A DNA stretch of 64,000 nucleotides, from contig NZ_CP187970.1 of the NCBI RefSeq assembly GCF_049942825.1, positions 5,766,001 to 5,830,000 on the forward strand, written 5' to 3'. The DNA is from Paenibacillus_G sp049942825 (lineage in GTDB: Bacteria > Bacillota > Bacilli > Paenibacillales > NBRC-103111). The notes under the pieces were generated by a model. The model was given only the letters and a program-made list of their open reading frames with translations. It was not told where the DNA came from and ran no database searches. A program made the position numbers and the translations under genes. Positions 42,433-50,583 of the stretch are shown here, one piece after another (within the stretch, counting starts at the first letter, position 1; each line of letters opens with the position of its first letter).

Positions 42433-43449
42433 CTATACGCTAACCGTGCCGGTGATCTCTGCTGCATGGATCGCCCCGGCCAGCTCGTAAGTGAATTTTG
42501 CGTTACGCAGGATCCGCTCCGCCCGGTCGATCGCCGTTGTTTCGGCGCGAGTAGGGAAGTCGGTGGAGTAGAGCGGGATGCCATCAGCATCCTCGGCGAT
42601 GATCTCCTGCCGGTAGGCGATGCCCAGCACCGTCCGCACGACACTCTCGATCTGCGAGATTCCGCCGTTCGTGTAGCTGATCTTCTCGCCGCTATTGAAG
42701 AGCGCCTGCACCTGCTCCTCGATGTTCGCCGCCACCCAGTGGTTGCCCATGATGACATCGATGTACTCGCCCGTCAGCACCTGTCCTTCGCTCGTTACCG
42801 GCGTGCCGGACTTAGTCACGTAAGCATTCCCGCCGTTGTCGTGAACGCCCTGCAGGCCCGCTGCATCCAGGTCATCCGGCAAGATCCCGACCAGCCGTTG
42901 CCCCTTCCAGGTCACGGTACCGACAGTGCGGCTGCCTACCCGACCTACCCAAGCAGCATCCGGATACTTTGCAACCTCATCCGGATCACTGTGGTACATG
43001 ACGAAGGTCAGCTCATTGCCCGTGGCCTTGAGGTCTGCCAGGTCGGTCAAGCTGCTTGTCCGGGTAACGAAGAGCTTGCGGCCCTGGCCCTCAACGTAGT
43101 TCGAAAGCTCGATGACCTCTGTCTTCACCGTCGAGGTGCTGATGAGGAAGTACCAGTCCTTGCTGTAATTGGCCGTCAGCACATCGAGCGCGTCGCTCGT
43201 ACCACCGCTATCGTAGGCAGCCACCGCGAACACCTGCGGCCGGTTATCTCCCTGGCCCATAACAGCTGCCGCCGCTTTGTATACCTCGCTGCCTACCGCG
43301 AAGCCATCAGCCACCAGTGCGGTAAGGTCGCTGTAATTCTTGTATGCCTGGCCGCCAGTCTTCGGACCGATGATCAGCGGCTTGCCGAAGCCGATCAGGC
43401 CCGCCGGCCGTGAGAGGCTGATCGTGACTTTCACGTCTTTTAAAGGCAA
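42433..43449 (-). CDS. Tail sheath protein (DUF3383-like)
   Basis: 338 aa. It opens LPLKDVKVTISLSRPAGLIG and has the sheath-type internal order (VFAVAAYDSGG, NAYVTKSGTPVTSEGQVLTGEYID, a C-terminal AIHAAEITGTVSV strand). It contracts to drive the tube into the cell, so the phage is a myovirus. I choose the TTG at 43449, with GGGAG nine bases upstream and five bases after the previous stop; the open frame to 43512 overlaps that gene. Confidence 0.87.
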   Translation of the reverse strand: MPLKDVKVTISLSRPAGLIGFGKPLIIGPKTGGQAYKNYSDLTALVADGFAVGSEVYKAAAAVMGQGDNRPQVFAVAAYDSGGTSDALDVLTANYSKDWYFLISTSTVKTEVIELSNYVEGQGRKLFVTRTSSLTDLADLKATGNELTFVMYHSDPDEVAKYPDAAWVGRVGSRTVGTVTWKGQRLVGILPDDLDAAGLQGVHDNGGNAYVTKSGTPVTSEGQVLTGEYIDVIMGNHWVAANIEEQVQALFNSGEKISYTNGGISQIESVVRTVLGIAYRQEIIAEDADGIPLYSTDFPTRAETTAIDRAERILRNAKFTYELAGAIHAAEITGTVSV

Positions 43450-43454
43450 TGCCT

Positions 43455-43934
43455 TCAACTCCCTTCTGTAATTTCTGCTTGCTCGATAAATTCTCCGGGC
43501 GCTACGTGCCAATCTAAGGCCCTGAACCTGACGTCGGCACCATAGCGGCGTTCATAGTGCTCAACGAGCGCCACGCTCCGATTCTGAACGTCTGAGCTAC
43601 GCACAACCACTAAACCCTGCTCCGCCAGCGCGTCGCGGTCTTCCCGGTTGAAGTGGTCTAGGATCCGCATGCACAGCTCTTCGGCCTCATCGATGTCCTC
43701 AGAGTAGACCGTAAAGGAGGCGACGAGCTCCACCGTGCGCACACGCTCCAGGTTCTCGCCGACGACTTGCTCGATATCCTTACCGAAAATATCGATGTAA
43801 GGCGATGTCAGGCTGTACACAACATAAGGGTAGGGCGGAACCTCTCCATCTTCGTCGGCGCGGATCACGGGCTGCTGCAGCTTGGCATGCAGCCCGGCCA
43901 CGATCATCGAACGAATCGCTCTTAGATCAAGCAT
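43455..43934 (-). CDS. Neck/tail terminator protein
   Basis: 159 aa, mixed alpha/beta. PVIRADEDGEVPPYPYVVYSL and a run of strands and helices match the neck terminator group (gp12-like) found just before sheath genes. The ATG at 43934 lies 11 bases after AAAGGAC; a GTG three codons earlier is possible. Confidence 0.7.
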   Translation of the reverse strand: MLDLRAIRSMIVAGLHAKLQQPVIRADEDGEVPPYPYVVYSLTSPYIDIFGKDIEQVVGENLERVRTVELVASFTVYSEDIDEAEELCMRILDHFNREDRDALAEQGLVVVRSSDVQNRSVALVEHYERRYGADVRFRALDWHVAPGEFIEQAEITEGS

Positions 43935-44301
43935 CCGGCCCACGTCCTTTCGTGCTTACTCGTTTGGCGATATAGACCCGGTGATCGGAATATTCATCAT
44001 AGGGCTTGGCCTCGAGCACCCGGTACTCCAAGCCCTTATGCATAATCCGGTCATCGATGGCCAGCTCAGCCGGCAGTCGCACGTAGATCTTCCGGTCGTC
44101 CCGGGTGTACGTGCCGCCAGTCTCCAGCTGCAGCTCTTCGAATGACATTGGAACGATGATCCCTTCCATCTCTACCGGTGCGCCATACCCCGGCACCCAT
44201 TTCCCGCCGTCGGCATAGTCGTAATACCCCCCGCCTTTGGGGAAGCGGTGGAATTTCTTCCCCCACTCGCCGAACACTTCAGCAAAATCAAAATGCGGCA
44301 T
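43927..44301 (-). CDS. Small head-tail joining protein, unknown family (124 aa)
   Basis: Begins MPHFDFAEVFGEWGKKFHRF, with a beta-rich remainder (EGIIVPMSFEELQLETGGTY). Position in the connector cluster suggests a stopper or head-completion role (YqbH-like). It overlaps genes at both ends. Confidence 0.65.
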   Translation of the reverse strand: MPHFDFAEVFGEWGKKFHRFPKGGGYYDYADGGKWVPGYGAPVEMEGIIVPMSFEELQLETGGTYTRDDRKIYVRLPAELAIDDRIMHKGLEYRVLEAKPYDEYSDHRVYIAKRVSTKGRGPDA

Positions 44302-44927
44302 CAGGTGCTCACCACCTTCCACGTTACGGATTGCCGCAGTCGGCCGGTATCAATGAGCGGGCTGCTGCTCTTCTTCCTGGAGCGGGTTATCGGGGTGTTC
44401 TCAGGCTCCATGTCTCGCATTGCCTCCTGGATGTCCCCGACGATGCGGGCCCCGAGCCGTTCATAGAACGTATCTACACTCATCTTCCCGTCCAGCACAT
44501 CGGCCAGGAACCTCCCGGCCAGCTTGCTCCACTCCGGCTCCTTCGCGTCGGTGGTGGAACGAATAAAGGAGCGTTCGGGGATTTTCACCGACGGGACCAA
44601 GATAAACATGATCTCCGACCGGGCACCTTTCCTCCCGCTCCTTTGTCGATCCCGCACCAAAAGACCCTTACGACCTCCGTCGATGGGCACGAATCTCAAA
44701 TCATTGAAGTCCCGCGCCTTCTTATCCCCGGCCAGAGCCGTGGGGATCGTCAGGAACCGCTTCTTCGCCTTGATGGTCAGGCCGAACTCGTGGACGCTGG
44801 CCAGCATGGCCATGAACGAATTGTCGGATCCGAACACCCCGATCTCGATAGCCTTCCTGTTCAATGCCCGGATGGTCCGGATAACGTCCGGGATCCGGTT
44901 GGTGTCCTTGATCGTAACCCTGGCCAT
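44301..44927 (-). CDS. Tail completion / HK97 gp10-like protein (208 aa)
   Basis: IGVFGSDNSFMAMLASVHEFGLTIKAKKRFLTIPT is the pattern of the gp10/virion morphogenesis group (a helix, then a strand region with an HEFG motif and an aromatic, basic arm). RSFIRSTTD follows as usual. It completes the head-tail junction. Confidence 0.78.
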   Translation of the reverse strand: MARVTIKDTNRIPDVIRTIRALNRKAIEIGVFGSDNSFMAMLASVHEFGLTIKAKKRFLTIPTALAGDKKARDFNDLRFVPIDGGRKGLLVRDRQRSGRKGARSEIMFILVPSVKIPERSFIRSTTDAKEPEWSKLAGRFLADVLDGKMSVDTFYERLGARIVGDIQEAMRDMEPENTPITRSRKKSSSPLIDTGRLRQSVTWKVVST

Positions 44928-45289
44928 CAGAGCACCATCAGCCCGAGCCCCGGGCCAGTCTCCGGCGGCTTCAGGTCCAAGAGATCCAGCAGCCGGAGGT
45001 ACTCCTGGCCGTATGGCGTGGAGGCTAGGCCTTCGCCCTTGGCGCCAGTACCGGAGTCGTACGTGACTTTCATGTCCCCGACCTGCTGGGAGGTCGAGCG
45101 GCGGACGTTCATACTCGCCAGGTGCGCAGCCAGGTACCGTGGCAGCCGGTCCTCATAGCCGACAATCTTCTCAGCCGGGAAGGCTGCGATCTCGATCATG
45201 GCGTCATCAATGAAGAGCTGCAGCTGCGGATCCGTCAGGGCGCCAAGGTGCGAAGCGATCGCCCGCACCCTATCTGGAGTTGTTGGCAT
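44927..45289 (-). CDS. Head-tail adaptor (DUF4054/YqbG-like)
   Basis: 120 aa. The first half is helical (LTDPQLQLFIDDAMIEIAAFP...LPRYLAAHLASMN), and a VGDMKVTYDSGTGAKGEGL loop and a TPYGQEYLRLLDLL helix follow. This matches the adaptor that binds the portal ring. Confidence 0.82.
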   Translation of the reverse strand: MPTTPDRVRAIASHLGALTDPQLQLFIDDAMIEIAAFPAEKIVGYEDRLPRYLAAHLASMNVRRSTSQQVGDMKVTYDSGTGAKGEGLASTPYGQEYLRLLDLLDLKPPETGPGLGLMVL

Positions 45290-45303
45290 TAGCCATCATC
45301 CTC

Positions 45304-45723
45304 CTATTCTTCGTCCTGATCAGCTTCGTCCTTTTTGTTGCGGGCTTCCTCAAAGGACTTCTCGATATCGGCAAGCTGCTTATCGATAGCTGTGATTACC
45401 GTCTTGCGGTTCTGGCCGGCAGCCTCTTCTTCCCGGAGACTAGCGAGCAGATCTCGGGAGTGAGTGTCCTTGATAAGAGCGACGGCATCAGCTGCAGTCA
45501 TATCTACAAGGCCTGCCGTTTTCAGTTCCCGCGTAACCGTCGCACCTTCCACACGCTCCACAATCTTTTGCTGCGGAACGAGCTCGCCCTCATCCACCAG
45601 CTTCTGATTGAGCGGGTGGGAGATAAACTCTTCCCAGTCCTCTTCAGAGATGTTGTTGACGCCAGGCACCAGACGGATTCCGTTTTGATTGCGTACATAA
45701 TTTCCTTTGTTATGAACCAGCAT
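45304..45723 (-). CDS. Hypothetical capsid-region protein (139 aa)
   Basis: Begins MLVHNKGNYVRNQNGIRLVP with a helical, acidic C-terminus (DKQLADIEKSFEEARNKKDEADQDEE). GAGGAGATGG precedes the ATG at 45723, which overlaps the capsid gene stop as TAATG. Proteins like this often follow the capsid gene of Mu-like Firmicute phages. Role unknown. Confidence 0.65.
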   Translation of the reverse strand: MLVHNKGNYVRNQNGIRLVPGVNNISEEDWEEFISHPLNQKLVDEGELVPQQKIVERVEGATVTRELKTAGLVDMTAADAVALIKDTHSRDLLASLREEEAAGQNRKTVITAIDKQLADIEKSFEEARNKKDEADQDEE

Positions 45724-46619
45724 TAGATTCCATCTCCTCTCGCAATAGCCATAGGATAGCGGATTACAACCCCGCCGCAGCGCTCTTCCACGGCGAACTT
45801 CCAGCGTGGGAACTTCCACTCCGGATCATGACGGGTCATGTCCATAGGAATCAGCAGCTCCATGACTTCGCGGGAAGCGTCGAAGATCAGCAGGGAGTCC
45901 GTGCCGCCCGTGCCGGCGCCCTTCAGCTCAGGAGCCCGGTCGATCGAGCTGAACCAGTTGTAGCTCTGAATCACCTGCAGGACCGTACGGGAATCAAACT
46001 CGTTGTAGCGGCTGTTCAGCATCTCGTACTGTGTCGGAGGAACGGCCATAGTCAGCGGAGACGTCATGTGCCCGGGGAGCACCGAGATCAGCGCGCGGAC
46101 GATACGAACATCCTCCACGATCTCTTCACCCGTCTTGTCCTTCCACTTGGTGCTCGTGCCATTAACATTCTGGGAAACGTTTGTCGTCTGGATGCCAGTC
46201 GCATTGATCAGACCCTGGATCCCGAAGTCGGCGTCGCCGATCCAGGCCAGGCGGTTCTCTTTCTCAGCGACGGCGCGGCGAGCGACACCCGCTTTCGTTG
46301 CGTCGATCGGCTGCCCGGTCATTTGAGCGGAGCGCAGCTCCTGGACGTTGTATGCGAAGGAAGTCGCGATCGAGTAGATGCGCTGATACTCCCTCCGCAT
46401 GTCTACATCGACGAGGGGTACATCGTCGGCGTTATTCGCCAGGATCTTAGCCACCCCGGAGCGGGTCATGACGTCATATGCATAGGTTTCAGCACCGGCA
46501 GGGATGTCGCTCTTCACATTGATGAGACGGCGGGCGGTAAGCTCTTCAGCCTTCGGCATATAGATCGTGCGGTCGATTGCCTCGAGGTCCATGCCTCGGA
46601 ATGCTACTTGGTTAATCAT
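45723..46619 (-). CDS. Major capsid protein (DUF2184-like)
   Basis: 298 aa, an HK97-fold capsid of the DUF2184 group. It has an N-terminal arm (LEAIDRTIYMPKAEELTARRLINV), IYSIATSFAYNVQELRSA, and the C-terminal AVEERCGGVVIRYPMAIARGDGI. It follows the cement gene and forms the icosahedral shell. Confidence 0.87.
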   Translation of the reverse strand: MINQVAFRGMDLEAIDRTIYMPKAEELTARRLINVKSDIPAGAETYAYDVMTRSGVAKILANNADDVPLVDVDMRREYQRIYSIATSFAYNVQELRSAQMTGQPIDATKAGVARRAVAEKENRLAWIGDADFGIQGLINATGIQTTNVSQNVNGTSTKWKDKTGEEIVEDVRIVRALISVLPGHMTSPLTMAVPPTQYEMLNSRYNEFDSRTVLQVIQSYNWFSSIDRAPELKGAGTGGTDSLLIFDASREVMELLIPMDMTRHDPEWKFPRWKFAVEERCGGVVIRYPMAIARGDGI

Positions 46620-46635
46620 TCAGGGAACACCTCCA

Positions 46636-47115
46636 TTATTGGTTTGGCAGATTTACTTCGAGCTGAGCCAGGCCGTTGGCCGTGGCCGAGGATTTGAACT
46701 CCCCGATGACTGCGGACTTGCCGGCAGTTGCCGTGGTGGACGGCCGGAAGTCACCAGTCGCATTATCTGCGACGGCCAGGTCGCCCTTGACGACGTCTTC
46801 CAGCACCTGGACCCAGATCACACCTTTGCGCAGCACGGAGGCAGCGTCGTTGTTCTCATACTGGCCGGTGATCTCGTTATGGAGGTTCGTCACCCGGTAT
46901 TCGCCATAATGGTTGGCAATGGCAATGCCTACGACCTTACTGGTACCGTTGTAAACCTCACCGCGGTTCTTGTTCGTCGCTGTGTGCTGCACAGCACGGC
47001 CCCAGCCGATCACTCCATTGGCGCCCAGGGTGTCCGCACGGTGCTCAGGATACTGAGCGATACGGCCTTTACCGATCGCCTCGGGCATGTACTGGTCATA
47101 ATTCGTGATAGGCAT
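46636..47115 (-). CDS. Capsid cement/decoration protein, Gp24-like (159 aa)
   Basis: Beta-rich, opening MPITNYDQYMPEAIGKGRIA, with VVGIAIANHYGEYRVTNLHNE and VWVQV-type strands (VIWVQVLEDVVKGDLAVA). This is the pattern of structural cement proteins between protease/scaffold and capsid genes. It probably stabilises the expanded head. Confidence 0.78.
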   Translation of the reverse strand: MPITNYDQYMPEAIGKGRIAQYPEHRADTLGANGVIGWGRAVQHTATNKNRGEVYNGTSKVVGIAIANHYGEYRVTNLHNEITGQYENNDAASVLRKGVIWVQVLEDVVKGDLAVADNATGDFRPSTTATAGKSAVIGEFKSSATANGLAQLEVNLPNQ

Positions 47116-47117
47116 GA

Positions 47118-47660
47118 TTAATTCGCCTCCTTGTTTTTGATATTCAGGCGTTCTGCGCGCAGTCTGGCGATCTCATCCTGCGCATCAGTGCTGACCGTGG
47201 CGGTGAACACGCTATTCGCGCCGGTGGAGGAGAAGCCATCAGTGCGCGCCCGCTCTACCGACGCATCATAGAAGGCGTTGATGTAATCGTCGCTCTTCCC
47301 GTCGGCCTTGAAGTCAGCACCCTTGACCTTCTGGATTACTGCCACCTTCACGTCACGGTCGCTCTTGCCGGTGAAGTCGAAGGCGTCGCCAAGGAATTTG
47401 CGCGCTCCATCCAGGAGGGCAACACGAGCGGCCACAGCTGCGTCCAGCTTGTCTTCCGTCAGGGCGGTTTTCTTTGCCTCTTCGAGCTGCTGTTTCGTCG
47501 TCGTCAGGTCTGCCTCCAGAGCGTCATAACGGCCCTGCAGTTTGTCGTACTCGCCGACCTTCGTGTTGGCTGCGTCCAGGCGGGCCTCCAAGGCATCCAG
47601 CTTGCTCTTCACCTCGCTCGGCACCTCAAACTCTTTGCCGTCAATCGTGTACTTTGCCAT
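47118..47660 (-). CDS. Nested scaffold protein from an internal in-frame start (180 aa)
   Basis: The in-frame ATG at 47660 (codon 189 of the protease gene) has a full SD, AAGGAGG, seven bases upstream. It begins MAKYTIDGKEFEVPSEVKSK and contains all of the coiled-coil segment. Separate production of a scaffold from the same reading frame is known for lambda Nu3. That the start is used here is inferred from the SD and spacing. Confidence 0.65.
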   Translation of the reverse strand: MAKYTIDGKEFEVPSEVKSKLDALEARLDAANTKVGEYDKLQGRYDALEADLTTTKQQLEEAKKTALTEDKLDAAVAARVALLDGARKFLGDAFDFTGKSDRDVKVAVIQKVKGADFKADGKSDDYINAFYDASVERARTDGFSSTGANSVFTATVSTDAQDEIARLRAERLNIKNKEAN

Positions 47661-48224
47661 CGTTTGGCCTCCTTCGTTAATGTCTTCTTCATCAATCTCA
47701 AAGGCGGAATCCCCGCGGATTGCCACCTGCGGGCCGGCGCGGCCCCGGGCCACGATCGCGATATGATTGATCACGATGTTCGTCTGCTTGGCGTCGTAAC
47801 GCTGGCCCATGTACTCCCCGGGCTCCTGGATCAGGTCGGTCTCGAAGCCAATGCTGATCTCCCGCTTCTTCCCGCTGCGTACTCCTTCAATCAGTGCCCT
47901 GTCCGTCACCGTCAACGTCACTTTGATCTTATCTTCGTCCACGCGACTATCCGTATGGCTCATGCCCCGGGAGTACTTCTGGATATTATCCAGGGTGACG
48001 GGCTCGGGAGGATGCTCATCGGTGACCGGCTTAGCTCGAGCGCTCTGTACGACGGCTTCTGAGAGGATGTCTTCCGGTAACTTGGCTTCGAATTGAATCC
48101 CACCGTCGCCGCGCCGGTAGGGAAACACCCCGGGGCGGGTGATAGCAGCCTGCACCGTTAAGTAGCCGGCAGCGTCTTCCTGATAGTCGAGCACCATGGC
48201 GCGGTCATATCTTTGCAGCTTCAT
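47118..48224 (-). CDS. Prohead protease fused to scaffold (DUF2213-like, 368 aa)
   Basis: Residues about 1-185 are a DUF2213-type head maturation protease: YLTVQAAITRPGVFPYRR, PVTDEHPPEPVTLDNIQKYSRG and REISIGFETDL with the conserved His and Ser context. The rest is a long coiled-coil scaffold-like segment (KSKLDALEARLDAANTKVG...). Protease and scaffold in one chain, with an internal start for the scaffold, resemble lambda gpC/Nu3. Which residues cleave is inferred from the family. Confidence 0.85.
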   Translation of the reverse strand: MKLQRYDRAMVLDYQEDAAGYLTVQAAITRPGVFPYRRGDGGIQFEAKLPEDILSEAVVQSARAKPVTDEHPPEPVTLDNIQKYSRGMSHTDSRVDEDKIKVTLTVTDRALIEGVRSGKKREISIGFETDLIQEPGEYMGQRYDAKQTNIVINHIAIVARGRAGPQVAIRGDSAFEIDEEDINEGGQTMAKYTIDGKEFEVPSEVKSKLDALEARLDAANTKVGEYDKLQGRYDALEADLTTTKQQLEEAKKTALTEDKLDAAVAARVALLDGARKFLGDAFDFTGKSDRDVKVAVIQKVKGADFKADGKSDDYINAFYDASVERARTDGFSSTGANSVFTATVSTDAQDEIARLRAERLNIKNKEAN

Positions 48225-48256
48225 GATTGGTTATCACCTCCCTTCAGGGCGGGGGA

Positions 48257-48469
48257 TTATACTCTCGGCGGCCAATTCCACTGGCCTGGTCCGTCTCCCT
48301 GAATCACGTTCAGGTTGAAGAACTGACCGGTAGGGTTCAACACGCAAAGATGCACGATTTTCTCATCCACGACGCCGGTGATAATGGCTGCGCGCGGCTC
48401 GCTTTTGTATTCTCCGCCCGGAGTGCCATAGCTTTGGTAATGGACAATCCGTCCTACGGTTGGTTTCAT
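48257..48469 (-). CDS. Small conserved phage protein, unknown (70 aa)
   Basis: MKPTVGRIVHYQSYGTPGGE... with a C-terminal GPGQWNWPPRV. It is related to the C-terminal part of the neighbouring gene (same VGR-VHY start and W-W-P end), so the pair are paralogs. A compact beta domain is likely. The function is unknown. Confidence 0.7.
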   Translation of the reverse strand: MKPTVGRIVHYQSYGTPGGEYKSEPRAAIITGVVDEKIVHLCVLNPTGQFFNLNVIQGDGPGQWNWPPRV

Positions 48470-48502
48470 GTCAGGTGGTCACCTCCCCTGCAACTACTTA
48501 TA

Positions 48503-49042
48503 TTAGGCCCGCTCCGGCCAGTGCCAGGTATTAGCCTCTTTTCCTTCAGAAAAAGAAACGGACCCAACCCAAGCGAGATTACCGCGGAATTGGAGTCCGT
48601 GTCTTTGATAGTCGTTTTGACCATCCGTAAACACCTGCAGATTCGACATACCTTTTTTGTTCCACACCTGCACGACCATTGCCGGCCGATGTGTTTTACC
48701 ATCAGGCATGACATAGTGAACAAGGCGTCCTACTGCTAATTCTTCCATCGTTGTTTCACCTCCTTTCGGGATAATAGCTTCACCGACATGCATTTTACCC
48801 AAGGAGGGTGCGTCTTCCCATGGCTTTAATGTTCCGACCCAAGGCTTCCTCAGCTCCGTGAGCTCTTCCGCTGTCATATCTTCGGTACTGATGGTTATCT
48901 CCTTAGGCGGGTAGATATTGAGGAGTGATCTACGGATACTCTCAATAATCTCCTTTCTTTCTTCCGGAGACGAATCATGGATCTCTGTCCAGGTTTCTGT
49001 CTCGTATTCACCTAATACTTGGGAAATTCGAACGCTGATCAT
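48503..49042 (-). CDS. Two-part phage protein with internal translation start (179 aa)
   Basis: ATG at 49042 with SD CAGGAGGG. The first 98 residues (MISVRISQVLGEYETETW...) are an unrecognised alpha/beta part. Residues 99-179 (MEELAVGRLVHYVMPDGK...ANTWHWPERA) are a paralog of the adjacent 70-aa protein. A perfect SD, AAAGGAGGTGA, precedes Met99, so an 81-aa product from 48748-48503 is probably also made. It could be two ancestral genes joined by loss of a stop. Confidence 0.65.
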   Translation of the reverse strand: MISVRISQVLGEYETETWTEIHDSSPEERKEIIESIRRSLLNIYPPKEITISTEDMTAEELTELRKPWVGTLKPWEDAPSLGKMHVGEAIIPKGGETTMEELAVGRLVHYVMPDGKTHRPAMVVQVWNKKGMSNLQVFTDGQNDYQRHGLQFRGNLAWVGSVSFSEGKEANTWHWPERA

Positions 49043-49069
49043 CGTTATCCCTCCTGGTTTTTGGGCAAC

Positions 49070-49098
49070 AAAAAAGGCCGCTCCTTTTGGGCGACCTT
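49070..49098 (-). terminator. Terminator after the MuF-ART gene pair
   Basis: On the minus strand AAGGTCGCC, AAAAGGA, GCGGCC, TTTTTTTG. It lies inside the head gene run, so downstream head genes need read-through or their own promoter. Confidence 0.7.
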
Positions 49099-49220
49099 CA
49101 TTCCTTCTTATCATCTTTTGGCGGTTCGTCTTTCGGCTTCTTTTCTGGCCGTTTGATGATCAAACCTTCCGCACTCTTCCACATGAATTTGTCCGGGTTC
49201 GGTACTTCATGTTCACTCAT
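49098..49220 (-). CDS. Tiny charged protein after the MuF-ART gene (40 aa)
   Basis: ATG at 49220 overlaps the end of the MuF-ART gene by eight bases (ATGAGTGA). Sequence begins MSEHEVPNPDKFMWKSAEGL and ends in a Lys/Asp/Pro-rich tail. The SD is weak (GGTGGTGAAG). The overlap suggests coupled translation. Not recognised. Confidence 0.5.
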   Translation of the reverse strand: MSEHEVPNPDKFMWKSAEGLIIKRPEKKPKDEPPKDDKKE

Positions 49221-50583
49221 TCTTCTTCACCACCGCTAGGATTTGTATAACGCCCGATGCGTCCTTGGAAGCCTCGACGATCTTTATTGTGCTGTTCCTA
49301 TCGAGGAGGAATTCATACTCCGAATCCTGGAACAGGCTAATCGGATTTACGAGGGCTCCCCTTGATCCGGCCGGCACCTTGATCTCCATCTTCACTGTGC
49401 CCGAGAAACTGGTTGAGCTGAGCAAGCTGGTACTCATGTAACCCGGATCTGTTACCTCAAGGCCTACCATTTCATCGACAGGTCCGAAAATGTTGCTGTA
49501 AAGTCCGCGGTAAACAGTGATGTGCTCTTCCAGCTCGAACTTCCGCAGCCCCGAGCTGATGTTGTTCACGAGATCATCAGGCGGATTCCCCGCTCGCAGG
49601 CTCTTGTTGATCGTCGAATAAGCGCTGCCGGTATATTTCGTTATGGCGCTGGTTTCTAGTGCATTAAGGCTCTTCAGGTAGGCAGGCGCGACTTTCTTCT
49701 CCCATTCCTTGACCTCATTGGCTGTCTGGAAGACACGGGCGTTCTTTATTATATCACTTTCCGTCTCCTGCGGGGAATCCGCCGCCGCGACTACATCCTC
49801 GTCGTCATCATCGAAGACCGGTATCGCCACGCACCTGCAGCGGTAGTCGGTACCGGGAAGCTTATGCTTGCCATACTCGTACACCTTACCATCGTATCCA
49901 CGGTGTTCCGGCCGGACCCGCTCGTCGTGGGATGTAGACCATTTGAACTTGCGGATCCCGGCTGCCTGGTGTCGCTTGGCTGTCATCTGACCGAGGATGC
50001 TGCCCGTTTGGTCCACAGCGATGAACTTGGCCTTGCTGTAGCTGACGTCGGCCGCCTTCTTGATCTCGCCGGTGAGCTGCCGCAGGCTCTGGCCATTCTT
50101 CACGCCCTGCAGGACAGCTGCCTCGACCTTGGCGTAGTAGTCCTCCATGATCTTGGTGATATACCCGACGTTCTCGGTCACCGATGCCCGCATAAAAGAA
50201 TCGAGCCAGGGCTCTTGGACGGTTGGATCGATTCCAACCACCCGCTGCACCTGGTCTCCGATGTTTCGCTTATTGTACTGGTTGATTCGGCCGACGAACA
50301 GCTCGGCCAGCTTTGTGATGCGCTGCGGCGTGAATATGAAGGTCTTCGCTCGATCCTTGGCAAGCTGCAGAGCAGCCAAGATCGTTTCGAGCGGGCCGTC
50401 ATAGCGGGCGCTATCCTGCTGGTATCGGCGAACTTCCTCTTTCAGGATGCGGTTGAAAATGTCCAGCGTGCCGCTGTGCATCTCCCTGATCAGGCCGGAC
50501 ACGGCAGCCGCATGGCTCCGGGCTACGATGTCAGGGAAGCGGGTGGGGATGGGCTTAAGCCGTCGTCTTGCCACCGGTGTCAC
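49213..50583 (-). CDS. MuF-type minor head protein with C-terminal ADP-ribosyltransferase domain (456 aa)
   Basis: Residues about 1-255 are a phage head morphogenesis (SPP1 gp7/MuF) domain, ending in the characteristic WSTSHDERVRPEHRGYDGK and DYRCRCVAIP segments. After a linker, residues about 285-456 match an ADP-ribosyltransferase exoenzyme domain. The full R-S-E triad is visible: R359 in VYRGL, the STS at 384-386 in GYMSTS, and the E-x-E at 422/424 in SEYEF. MuF proteins enter the head in small numbers and may be injected with DNA, so the domain is a candidate effector modifying host proteins at infection. Confidence 0.9.
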   Translation of the reverse strand: MTPVARRRLKPIPTRFPDIVARSHAAAVSGLIREMHSGTLDIFNRILKEEVRRYQQDSARYDGPLETILAALQLAKDRAKTFIFTPQRITKLAELFVGRINQYNKRNIGDQVQRVVGIDPTVQEPWLDSFMRASVTENVGYITKIMEDYYAKVEAAVLQGVKNGQSLRQLTGEIKKAADVSYSKAKFIAVDQTGSILGQMTAKRHQAAGIRKFKWSTSHDERVRPEHRGYDGKVYEYGKHKLPGTDYRCRCVAIPVFDDDDEDVVAAADSPQETESDIIKNARVFQTANEVKEWEKKVAPAYLKSLNALETSAITKYTGSAYSTINKSLRAGNPPDDLVNNISSGLRKFELEEHITVYRGLYSNIFGPVDEMVGLEVTDPGYMSTSLLSSTSFSGTVKMEIKVPAGSRGALVNPISLFQDSEYEFLLDRNSTIKIVEASKDASGVIQILAVVKKNE

